A DNA stretch of 64,000 bases from Bradyrhizobium campsiandrae (GTDB lineage: Bacteria > Pseudomonadota > Alphaproteobacteria > Rhizobiales > Xanthobacteraceae): NCBI RefSeq assembly GCF_014529705.1, contig NZ_JAANIH010000013.1, positions 94,232 to 158,231 on the forward strand, written 5' to 3'. The translations under genes and the position numbers were made by a program. The notes below the pieces were generated by a model. It saw nothing but the letters and a program-made list of their open reading frames with translations. It made no database searches and was not told where the DNA came from. This document shows positions 1 to 7,871 of this stretch, piece after piece (position 1 is the first letter of the stretch; the number at the start of each line of letters is the position of its first letter).

Positions 1-1563
1 GTCGCAGAAGGTGCGAACCTCTTCGGCGGTCAGCGTCTCGCCTGACCTGACGCGGATCCAGGCGCAGAGCTCCTCGCCATAGCGGGTATCGGCGACGCCG
101 AAGATCTGCACGTCCTGGATCTTGGGGTGACGGTACAGGAATTCCTCGATCTCGCGCGGGTAGAGGTTCTCGCCGCCGCGGATCACCAGATCCTTGATGC
201 GGCCGACGATGTTGCAATAGCCTTCGTCGTCGATGGTGGCGAGATCGCCGGTGTGCATCCAGCCGGCGGCGTCGAGCACGTCGCCGGTCTTTTCCTTCTC
301 CTCCCAATAGCCCAGCATGACGCTGTAGCCGCGGGTGCAGAGCTCGCCGCGTTCGCCGCGCTTGACGATCCTCCCTTCGAGATCGACGACCTTCACCTCG
401 ACATGCGGATGAATCCGCCCCACCGTGGAGACGCGCCGCTCCAGCGGATCGTCCGTCGCGCTCTGGAAGCTGACCGGGCTGGTCTCGGTCATGCCATAGG
501 CGATGGTGACGTCGCGCATGTTCATCTCGGAGACGACGCGCTTCATCACCTCGATCGGGCAGGGCGCGCCGGCCATGATGCCGGTGCGCAGCGATGTCAG
601 GTCGAACGTCTTGAATTCAGGATGATCGAGCTCGGCGATGAACATGGTCGGCACGCCGTACAGCGCGGTGCATTTCTCCTGCTCGATCGTGCGCAGCGTC
701 GCGAGCGGATCGAATCCCTCGCCGGGATAGACCATGGTGGTGCCGAGCGTGACGGAGGCGAGGTTGCCCATCACCATGCCGAAGCAGTGATAGAGCGGCA
801 CCGGAATGCAGATGCGATCCACTTCCGTCAGGCGCATCGCGCGCCCGGTGAAATAGCCGTTGTTGAGGATGTTGTGGTGGGTCAGCGTCACGCCCTTGGG
901 CGAGCCGGTGGTGCCGCTGGTGAACTGGATGTTGACGGGGTCGTCGAATTGCAGCGCCGCGCCGAGCGCGGCAAGCTGCGCGCGATGCTCCGCCTTGCCC
1001 ATGCGTGCGACCTCCTCGAAGGGGATCGTGCCTGGCGCCGAGGGACCGCCGATCTGGATCACCATCCGCAAGGCCGGCAGCCGCGCCGCCTGCAACTTTC
1101 CCGGCGTAGCGCTCGCCAGCTCCGGCAGCAGCGTGTTGAGCATCTCCATATATTGGCTGGTCTTGAACGCCGTCGCGGTGACGATCGCGGCACAGCCGAC
1201 TTTCTTCAGCGCGAACTCGAGCTCGCTCAGCCGATAGGCGGGATTGATCGTCACCAGGATCAGGCCGGCCTTGGCGGCGGCGAACTGGGTCAGCGTCCAT
1301 TCCGGCCGGTTCAGCGACCAGATGCCGATCCGCTCGCCGCGCGCGAGGCCAAGCGCGAGAAAGCCGGCCGCGAGCGCATCGACCTGTTCGGCGAATTCGC
1401 TCCAAGTCCAGCGCACGCCGTGGCTCGGTGAGACCAGCGCTTCGCGGTCGCCCCAGCGCCGCGCCGCCTGGTCGAGGCTGCGACCAATGGTGTCGCCGAG
1501 CAGCGGCGCATCCGAGATGCCGCATACGTAACTGTCGGCTTTGCCTGCAAGACCGTCCACCAA
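1..1563 (-). CDS. AMP-binding acyl-CoA synthetase, C-terminus off the window
   Basis: The reading frame is open from about 1563 to the window edge, so the C-terminal end of the protein is missing (521 codons visible). It belongs to the adenylate-forming family, which activates a carboxylic acid with ATP and joins it to CoA. The phosphate-binding loop [10 protein letters not shown] lies near residues 215-224, followed by YGMTETSP, the GWMHTGD segment and [12 protein letters not shown] near the hinge. The start is read as TTG at 1563, or GTG one codon later, because a GAGGAG ribosome site lies 6 bases upstream; there is no suitable ATG. The sequence most resembles medium/long-chain fatty acyl-CoA synthetases, but the substrate cannot be deduced. 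No neighbour supports a specific pathway. Confidence 0.88.
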   Translation of the reverse strand, partial: MVDGLAGKADSYVCGISDAPLLGDTIGRSLDQAARRWGDREALVSPSHGVRWTWSEFAEQVDALAAGFLALGLARGERIGIWSLNRPEWTLTQFAAAKAGLILVTINPAYRLSELEFALKKVGCAAIVTATAFKTSQYMEMLNTLLPELASATPGKLQAARLPALRMVIQIGGPSAPGTIPFEEVARMGKAEHRAQLAALGAALQFDDPVNIQFTSGTTGSPKGVTLTHHNILNNGYFTGRAMRLTEVDRICIPVPLYHCFGMVMGNLASVTLGTTMVYPGEGFDPLATLRTIEQEKCTALYGVPTMFIAELDHPEFKTFDLTSLRTGIMAGAPCPIEVMKRVVSEMNMRDVTIAYGMTETSPVSFQSATDDPLERRVSTVGRIHPHVEVKVVDLEGRIVKRGERGELCTRGYSVMLGYWEEKEKTGDVLDAAGWMHTGDLATIDDEGYCNIVGRIKDLVIRGGENLYPREIEEFLYRHPKIQDVQIFGVADTRYGEELCAWIRVRSGETLTAEEVRTFCD

Positions 1564-1671
1564 GTTCGTCTCCTCAAATGTAGTGCCTCGTGCCCGAGGC
1601 CAATGGCTGTCAGGCACGAGGTTATCTGTTGCCGGGACGGCGCGCGACGCCGCGCGCCTCATACTATGGGG

Positions 1672-2865
1672 TTACGCCGCCCGCTGGCCGCTGCCCGCAT
1701 CGAGCCCGGCATAGACGCCGCGCTCGAAACCCGCGAAGGCTTGCAGGCAGTTGGTGTCCGCAAACGGCAGCAGCTGCATCAGGATGACTCCGGTGACGTC
1801 GCGTGCCGGATCGATCCAGTAGTAGGTGTTGGCGAGGCCCGCCCAGGCGAGGCTGCCGGCGCTACGGCCTTCCGGCGTCTTGGCGGTGTTGATCAGGAAG
1901 CTGAGGCCCCACTTCTTGGCCTGGTCGGGATAGAGGTCGACGTCGTTGCTGTACATCGGCGCCACCGAGACCATCTTGGTGACGTTGAGATCGCCGATAT
2001 GGTTCTGTCCCATGGTTGCGACCGTCTCGGCCTTGAGCACCTGGTTGCCGTTGCCGCGGCCCTTGTTGAGGATCATCCGGGTAAACTTGATGTAGTCGCC
2101 CGCGGTCGAATAGAGCCCGCCTCCGCCCATGTGGAATTCCGGCTCCTGTTCGAGCTCGAACGGGATGGCGGCAAGCTGGCCGTCCTCGCCGCGCGCATGC
2201 ATGCCGACCAGGCGCTTGCGCATGTCGTCGCTGATCTTGAAGGCGGTATCGCTCATGCCGAGCGGCGCGAACAGATTGTCGCGAAGATAGCCATCGAGGC
2301 GCTTGCCACTGACGGCCTCGACCGCCTTGCCGACGAAATCGATGTTGGTGCCGTATTCCCAGCGCGTCCCGGGATCCGAGGCGATCGGCGTCTTCAGCGC
2401 GGCGTTCTGGCAGGTGGTGATCGCCGGCGTGCCGGTCTTGTCCAGATAGGTCGCGATGTCGCCGTTCCACATATTATAGCAGAAGCCGGCGGTGTGGGTC
2501 ATGAGGTGACGCAGCGTGATCGGCGCCTTCGCCGGCCGCAGCTTCGCCTCCCCCTTTTCATCGAAGCCTTCGAGTACCTGCGGCTTGGCGAGATCGGGCA
2601 GCACTTCGCCGATCGGTGCATCGAGTGACAGCTTGCCCTGCTCGACCAGCTGCATCGCGCCGGCCGATGTCACCGCCTTGGTCATCGATGCGATCCAGAA
2701 CACGCTGTCTACAGTCATCGCATCGGGCTTGGAGAGATCGCGCTTGCCGAAGGCGCCTTGATACAACACGTCGTTACCGCTGGCGGCGAGCGCAACGACG
2801 CCGGGAATTTCCTTGGCCTCGCTGGCCTTGCGCAGAATCTCGTCGATCTGGGCTGTGCTTTGCAT
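1672..2865 (-). CDS. Serine hydrolase, beta-lactamase/PBP-like family
   Basis: This 397-aa protein carries the S-x-x-K motif (SMTK, nucleophile Ser60 and Lys63) of class C beta-lactamase-like esterases and peptidases. The second family motif is Tyr171-Gly-Thr rather than the usual Y-x-N. The LMTHTAGF segment before it is also typical of this group. No signal peptide is evident, so a cytoplasmic esterase or amidase is more likely than a true beta-lactamase. The start at 2865 is preferred over an upstream in-frame Met because GGAGGAAA lies just before it and the extra N-terminal residues look non-coding. The gene is divergent from the small gene at 3199. Substrate unknown. Confidence 0.85.
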   Translation of the reverse strand: MQSTAQIDEILRKASEAKEIPGVVALAASGNDVLYQGAFGKRDLSKPDAMTVDSVFWIASMTKAVTSAGAMQLVEQGKLSLDAPIGEVLPDLAKPQVLEGFDEKGEAKLRPAKAPITLRHLMTHTAGFCYNMWNGDIATYLDKTGTPAITTCQNAALKTPIASDPGTRWEYGTNIDFVGKAVEAVSGKRLDGYLRDNLFAPLGMSDTAFKISDDMRKRLVGMHARGEDGQLAAIPFELEQEPEFHMGGGGLYSTAGDYIKFTRMILNKGRGNGNQVLKAETVATMGQNHIGDLNVTKMVSVAPMYSNDVDLYPDQAKKWGLSFLINTAKTPEGRSAGSLAWAGLANTYYWIDPARDVTGVILMQLLPFADTNCLQAFAGFERGVYAGLDAGSGQRAA

Positions 2866-3198
2866 GTGGGTTTCCTCCGGTTTGATTATTGTTGGAAGTG
2901 ATCGATTGTCCTCCCGCAGGTCGCGGGCGGCAAGCATCTCAACCTGTGCGCCGGTCGCGATGTCGTGACTTGACGCTCTGCGCCCCGCGCGAGACGACTG
3001 ATCTGCAACACTTCATCACAATCTGCGGTGGATGGCCGCAGCTGACCGTGACCTTGGATGGGCTCCGGCGGTATGTTTCGGCTGTTTGAAGCACTTGAAA
3101 CATTTTGTGCGTTGCGACGTTCAGCTCACGGCCCGATCGGGGCTGACGTTAGGATTTGATACAAAATTGGCGGCCCTCGGCCGCGAGGGGACCTTGAG
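2866..3198. other. Divergent intergenic region, 333 bp
   Basis: This region lies between the divergently transcribed serine hydrolase and the 106-aa protein gene and should hold both promoters. It is less GC-rich than the flanking genes, especially from 3080 to 3170. I see no long inverted repeat and no convincing small gene; the open frame at 2889-3089 has no ribosome site and unlikely composition. Confidence 0.5.
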
Positions 3199-3519
3199 AT
3201 GATTTCGACCTGGAGCGAATGGAAGCGCTATCCCCGTCCCGGACGGGGCGAGAATCTGGAAGCGCCGATCTCGCCGGGTATTTACGAGGTTCGGATCGCA
3301 GGATCAGGCGCGCTCTATTCCTTCGGCGCGGTCGACAATCTGGCGCAGGCGCTGGCGCTGCTGCCGGTCGGCTCGAAATCCTGGTTCGGCCGCCGCAACG
3401 CATCCGACGTGCCGGATCTCGAATATCGGACCTGCGCGACCTCCTCCAAGGCCGACGCCAAGGCCGCGGCCGAGCGCATGATCGGCCGGCGCGAGACCTA
3501 TATGAGCGGCGCGGCGTAA
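3199..3519 (+). CDS. Small conserved-looking protein, faint GIY-YIG resemblance
   Basis: A 106-aa soluble protein starting at an ATG with a good GAGGGG ribosome site. The segment SPGIYEVRIAG followed by ALYSFGAVDNLAQAL resembles the first strands of a GIY-YIG fold (GIY, then a YIG-like SFG about 13 residues on, then a short helix), and the C-terminal Ala/Glu-rich helix also fits. The catalytic Arg and Glu of active GIY-YIG nucleases are not clearly placed, so if related it may be inactive. That relation is an inference from pattern only. The gene stands alone, divergent from the serine hydrolase and 121 bases before gabD. Confidence 0.6.
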   Translation: MISTWSEWKRYPRPGRGENLEAPISPGIYEVRIAGSGALYSFGAVDNLAQALALLPVGSKSWFGRRNASDVPDLEYRTCATSSKADAKAAAERMIGRRETYMSGAA

Positions 3520-3640
3520 CGCCGCCGCTGCCAGTTTAATTCCCATCAGATGTGCGTTGCAGGACGGTGCATTGGGCGCCGTCTGAACCTATATTCCGGC
3601 CGATCCGATCGCCCCCGATGATCGCCTAGGGAGTAACGCC

Positions 3641-5134
3641 ATGACCCCGCCCGCCGCCGCACGCGCCCAGCACCCCACCGCCACCCTGCGCGACCGGTTG
3701 AAGGACCCGTCGCTGCTGAAGGAGGCCTGCTACATCGATGGCGCCTGGGTCGGCACGCCGGTGTTCGCCATCAACAATCCCGCCACCGGCGTCGAGCTCG
3801 CAAAGGTGCCGCAGCTTGGTGCTGACGACACCACCCGCGCGGTCGAAGCCGCCCAGCGCGCCTTCCCTGGCTGGGCCAAGCACACCGCCAAGCAGCGCTC
3901 CAACATCCTGCGCAAATGGTTCGAGCTGATCATCGCCAACCGTGAAGACCTCGCGCTGATCCTCACCTCCGAGCAGGGCAAGCCGCTGTCGGAAGCGCTC
4001 GGCGAGGTCGATATCGGCGCCGCCTATATCGAGTTCTTCGCGGAGGAAGCCCGCCGCGTCTATGGCGAGACCATTCCGACGCAGCGGCCCGATGCGCGGC
4101 TGCTCGCGATCAAGCAGCCGATCGGCGTCTGCGGCGCCATCACCCCGTGGAACTTCCCCAACTCCATGATCACGCGCAAAGTGTCGCCGGCGCTGGCGGC
4201 CGGCTGCACCGTGGTGCTCAAGCCCGCCAACGAGACGCCGCTCTCGGCCTTGGCGCTGGCCGTGCTCGCCGACAAGGCTGGTATCCCGAAGGGCGTGCTC
4301 AACATCATCACCGGTGATGCGCCGCCAATCGGCAAGGTGCTGTGCGAGCATCCGGCGGTGCGCTTCGTCGGCTTCACCGGCTCGACCGCCGTCGGCAAGA
4401 TCCTATACCAGCAGGCTTCGGTCGGCGTGAAGCGGCTCGGCCTCGAGCTCGGCGGCAATGCGCCGTTCGTGGTGTTCGACGATGCCGATATCGATGCCGC
4501 GGTCGAAGGCGCGATCGTCTCGAAATATCGCAACATGGGCCAGACCTGCGTCTGCGCCAACCGCATCTACGCCCAGGACAAGATCTACGACGAGTTCGTC
4601 AAGAAGCTGTCGGCGAAGGTCGCGGCGATGAAGGTCGGCGACGGCACGGAAGCCGGTGTCACGCAAGGGCCGCTGATCAACATGAAGGCGATCGACAAGG
4701 TCGAGCGTCACATTGCCGATGCCGTCAAGCGCGGCGCCAAGGTCGTCACCGGCGGCAAGCGCAGCGAGCTCGGGCGTTCCTTCTTCGAGCCCACGGTGCT
4801 TGCCGACGTCAAGCCGGACTCGCTGGTGGCGCAGGAAGAGACCTTCGGCCCGCTCGCGCCCGTCATCCGCTTCAAGGACGAAGCCGACGTCATCGCCATG
4901 TGCAATGCCTCGCCGTTCGGCCTTGCCTCCTATTTCTACTCCCGCGATCTCGGCCGCGTCTGGCGCGTCGCCGAAGCGCTGGAGTCGGGCATGGTCGGCG
5001 TCAACACCGGCCTCATCACCACCGAAGTCGCGCCGTTCGGCGGCGTCAAGGAAAGCGGCTTGGGGCGCGAAGGCTCGCGTCACGGCATGGAAGAATATGT
5101 CGAGATCAAATACGTGATGATGGCGGGGGTGTGA
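3641..5134 (+). CDS. gabD: NAD(P)-dependent succinate-semialdehyde dehydrogenase
   Basis: A 497-aa aldehyde dehydrogenase close to the usual GabD length (about 480-490). It oxidises succinic semialdehyde to succinate, the last step of the GABA shunt. Visible hallmarks: the PWNFPNSM segment, cofactor-binding FTGSTAVGK, general base Glu269 in LELGGN, catalytic Cys303 in GQTCVCANR, and a GabD-like C-terminus (EVAPFGGVKESGLGREGSRH). The second Cys two residues after Cys303 is also found in many GabD enzymes and may permit redox control. A GGGAG ribosome site precedes the ATG. No GABA aminotransferase lies nearby. It converges with the AraC gene, with 8 bases between stops. Confidence 0.9.
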   Translation: MTPPAAARAQHPTATLRDRLKDPSLLKEACYIDGAWVGTPVFAINNPATGVELAKVPQLGADDTTRAVEAAQRAFPGWAKHTAKQRSNILRKWFELIIANREDLALILTSEQGKPLSEALGEVDIGAAYIEFFAEEARRVYGETIPTQRPDARLLAIKQPIGVCGAITPWNFPNSMITRKVSPALAAGCTVVLKPANETPLSALALAVLADKAGIPKGVLNIITGDAPPIGKVLCEHPAVRFVGFTGSTAVGKILYQQASVGVKRLGLELGGNAPFVVFDDADIDAAVEGAIVSKYRNMGQTCVCANRIYAQDKIYDEFVKKLSAKVAAMKVGDGTEAGVTQGPLINMKAIDKVERHIADAVKRGAKVVTGGKRSELGRSFFEPTVLADVKPDSLVAQEETFGPLAPVIRFKDEADVIAMCNASPFGLASYFYSRDLGRVWRVAEALESGMVGVNTGLITTEVAPFGGVKESGLGREGSRHGMEEYVEIKYVMMAGV

Positions 5135-5142
5135 GGGCCCCA

Positions 5143-5955
5143 TCAGCTCCTGCTTCGGCGCAACTCGGCAGGACTGTATCCAAGCTCTATCCGCATCCAT
5201 TTGGCCAGATGGGACTGATGGGCGAAGCCGGCCTCCAGGGCGATGTCGCTGAGCTTGCGATCGCCCTGCAGGAGGAGCCGGCGCGCATGCGCCAGTCGTC
5301 GCTGCAGGACGTAGCGGTGCACAGTGAGGCCCGTGGCCGCCTTGAACCACGTCCTCAAGTGCGAGCTGCTGACGCCGGCCTGGCGGCAGAGAATGTCGAC
5401 GGTGAGCGGCTGGTCCAGATTCTGGTCGACATAGGCGGCGATTCTCTGGAGTTGCGCCTCGGAGAGACGCGTGGTGCGAGGCGGCGCATCGTCTGTCAGC
5501 CCAAGCAGTTCGACCGCCAGGGCCATTCCGACATTCTCGGCGAACAGCGGACCGCTCGGCGAGCCCGCCTGGATGTCGCTTTCGAGCGCCTGCCCGAGCA
5601 GGATGATGCGGTCATTTCGCAGCATGTGATGCGTACCAAGCCGGACTGACGTCAATCGCCCCGCCCGGGATGCCGCATGATCGAGCATGCCGGGCGCGAG
5701 TCGGATCTGGAACGACCGGTAGGGCGTCTCTGCAACGAAGCCTGCAACCGTGCCCGATGGGATCAGATCGATATCGCCGGCGCGACGCAAATGCGCTTCG
5801 CCCGTGGCGAGGCAACGGGAGCGCATGGTGGGTGTGAGATGGATGATGATCCGGTGATCGCCGATCGGTTCGAGGGCATCAGGATCGGCCTCCGTTCGCG
5901 TGGCTGCGGCGATGCCGCCGACCGATGATGACGCTGAACTCGATCTCGCGCGCAT
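5143..5955 (-). CDS. AraC-family transcriptional regulator
   Basis: A protein of up to 270 aa whose last 100 residues form the double helix-turn-helix of AraC/XylS regulators, with the signature around LSDIALEAGFAHQSHLAKW and a second helix ending in LGYSPAELRRS. The N-terminal part (about residues 30-130) has the beta-rich look of a ligand-sensing cupin. The start is uncertain; the longest frame reaches 5955. It is divergent from the NAD-binding oxidoreductase gene whose likely start is 6075, leaving about 120 bases for both promoters. Control of the oxidoreductase/MBL pair is therefore plausible by the usual neighbour logic, but no binding site was identified. Confidence 0.87.
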   Translation of the reverse strand: MRARSSSASSSVGGIAAATRTEADPDALEPIGDHRIIIHLTPTMRSRCLATGEAHLRRAGDIDLIPSGTVAGFVAETPYRSFQIRLAPGMLDHAASRAGRLTSVRLGTHHMLRNDRIILLGQALESDIQAGSPSGPLFAENVGMALAVELLGLTDDAPPRTTRLSEAQLQRIAAYVDQNLDQPLTVDILCRQAGVSSSHLRTWFKAATGLTVHRYVLQRRLAHARRLLLQGDRKLSDIALEAGFAHQSHLAKWMRIELGYSPAELRRSRS

Positions 5956-6074
5956 GGCCGGGCTCCAAACTGGCTTGGCGGAACGTGCTCGGTATTTGGC
6001 GCATCGTGCGCGATTTTCAACGGCTCAAGCGTCAAACAACTCATCTGCCGTTTCGTGACGAACGAGGACGTCAA

Positions 6075-6962
6075 GTGAGCCACTATGTGATTGTCGGAGC
6101 TGGCCCGGTTGGCCGCGAAACCGCTCGCCTTCTGGCAGCGGAGGGACATAGCGTCATCCTCACCAGCAGGAATGCCGGGTCAATCGACGCAGGGGATGTG
6201 CGTACCGTGTCGTCGGATGCCACCGATGTCGCGCAGCTGGCTGCATTAGCCAAGGGCGCGGATGCGATCTTCATGTGCGCGATGGCGGCCTATCATCGAT
6301 GGCCGACCGATTTTTTCCCCATCATGGATGGAACGGTCAAGGCGGCCGAGCAAGTTGGCGCCAGACTGCTCGTTGCCGGGAATGTCTATGGCTATGGCGC
6401 GAGAACTGCAGGGCCTCTCACTGCGGATATCGAGCCGGACCCGACCAGCCGAAAGGGCACTGTCAGGCACATCATGTGGCAGCGTGCGCGGCGATCGAAC
6501 GTTCCTGCCATCGAGGTCCGCGCAAGCGACTATCTGGGCAACGGCGCGGTCACGTATTTTTCGCTGCTGGCCCTGCCGTCGCTGCTCAAGAACGAGCCGG
6601 TCTCTTTCCTCGGCGATCCCGATGCGGCGCATGCGTGGAGCTTCACCAAGGATACCGCGAAGACCCTGGTCGCAGCGTCACGCTACACCGGTGAGTGGGG
6701 GCGCGCCTTTCACGTGCCGTCGCAATCGGCATCCGTGCGCGAATTGGTGAAAGGATTCGCGGTCGCGCTGAAGATCGATAATCCAAAGCTGCTTCGCCTC
6801 ACTTCGGCCGACCTCGAAGGCATCGGCTTCGGCGAAGCCGTCGAGATGTCCTACTTGTTCGAAAAGCCGCTTCTGCTTGACGCAGGCGACACGGAGACAC
6901 TGCTGGGAGTCACCGCGAGCAGCCTGGACGCGATGGTGCGTGACACCCTTGCAGTGCAATGA
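6075..6962 (+). CDS. NAD(P)-binding epimerase/dehydratase-like oxidoreductase
   Basis: A 295-aa Rossmann-fold protein beginning VSHYVIVGAGPVGRETA, where GxGxxG binds the dinucleotide. It resembles extended/atypical short-chain dehydrogenases of the NmrA or NAD-dependent epimerase type. The GTG at 6075 is chosen over the longer frame from 5925: GAGG lies 7 bases upstream, the Rossmann strand starts immediately, and the longer form would overlap the divergent AraC gene. A canonical Y-x-x-x-K is not obvious, so catalysis is unclear. Its stop overlaps the start of the MBL hydrolase gene by four bases, so the two are likely co-translated. Confidence 0.82.
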   Translation: MSHYVIVGAGPVGRETARLLAAEGHSVILTSRNAGSIDAGDVRTVSSDATDVAQLAALAKGADAIFMCAMAAYHRWPTDFFPIMDGTVKAAEQVGARLLVAGNVYGYGARTAGPLTADIEPDPTSRKGTVRHIMWQRARRSNVPAIEVRASDYLGNGAVTYFSLLALPSLLKNEPVSFLGDPDAAHAWSFTKDTAKTLVAASRYTGEWGRAFHVPSQSASVRELVKGFAVALKIDNPKLLRLTSADLEGIGFGEAVEMSYLFEKPLLLDAGDTETLLGVTASSLDAMVRDTLAVQ

Positions 6963-7852
6963 AGAACCTTGGCATGACCAATTCGAATCAATGGCAGGCC
7001 GTCGGTCTGAACCGACGGAAAATCGGCGACTACATCGTCACCGCAATCGTCGACGGCTTCATCGTCGCGCCGTTCGAGCTCCTGTCCGGAGTGGGGCCTG
7101 AAGAGGCCATGAACATGACGGTGGCGGCGGGGCGTCCCCGGTCATCCGCAATGACCGTCAGTACCTATCTGATCGAGGGAAAGGGCCGGACCATCCTGGT
7201 TGATGGCGGTGGCGGCGGCATCAATGGCTGGGGTGGCCGGCTGCACACCTCGCTTGCCGCAGCCAACGTCGATTCGCTCGCCATCGACCAGATACTCCTG
7301 ACCCATGCCCATCCGGATCACATCGGAGGCCTCGTCGGTGCCTTGCCGTCGGCGCCCCTGTTTCCGAACGCCGAGCTCGTGATGCACGATGCCGAATTCG
7401 CCTTCTGGACGGATGACGCGAATCTCAACCGGGCGCCGGATATGATGAAGCCGTTCTTCCAAGTCGCCCGCGCGGTCTTCGAGGCCTATGGCGTGCGATG
7501 CCGGACAGTCGGTGCAGGGCAAGTCGCGCCTGATATCGTGATCGAACATCTCCCCGGCCACACCCCCGGCCATAGCGGCTATCGTATCGAGAGCAGCGGT
7601 GCATCCCTGCTGATCTGGGGGGACATCGTTCACTATCCGGATATCCAGGTGACGAGGCCGGAAGTGACCATTGCGTTCGATGCGGATCAGCAAGCCGCCA
7701 GTGCGACCCGAAAGAAAATGCTGGAGCGCGTGTCCGCGACCGGAGAGCTGATCGCTGGAATGCACCTGAATTTTCCGGGATTCGCGCGGCTGTCGAAGAA
7801 GGGAGCCTCGTTCGCTATCCGACATGAAGCCTGGTCAGCAGAGCTCATGTGA
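6959..7852 (+). CDS. MBL-fold metallo-hydrolase
   Basis: A 297-aa metallo-beta-lactamase-fold hydrolase. The metal ligands are visible: H116-x-H118-x-D120-H121 in THAHPDHIGG, His201 in LPGHTPGH, and Asp222 in IWGDIVH. The family includes lactonases, glyoxalase II and arylsulfatases; the sequence alone does not decide. The first ATG sits in an ATGA overlap with the upstream oxidoreductase stop; a second ATG at 6974 is also possible. The pair lies opposite an AraC gene, which suggests a small inducible detoxification or catabolic unit (inference). Confidence 0.88.
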   Translation: MKNLGMTNSNQWQAVGLNRRKIGDYIVTAIVDGFIVAPFELLSGVGPEEAMNMTVAAGRPRSSAMTVSTYLIEGKGRTILVDGGGGGINGWGGRLHTSLAAANVDSLAIDQILLTHAHPDHIGGLVGALPSAPLFPNAELVMHDAEFAFWTDDANLNRAPDMMKPFFQVARAVFEAYGVRCRTVGAGQVAPDIVIEHLPGHTPGHSGYRIESSGASLLIWGDIVHYPDIQVTRPEVTIAFDADQQAASATRKKMLERVSATGELIAGMHLNFPGFARLSKKGASFAIRHEAWSAELM

Positions 7853-7871
7853 CGCCAGAATGCGATCACTC

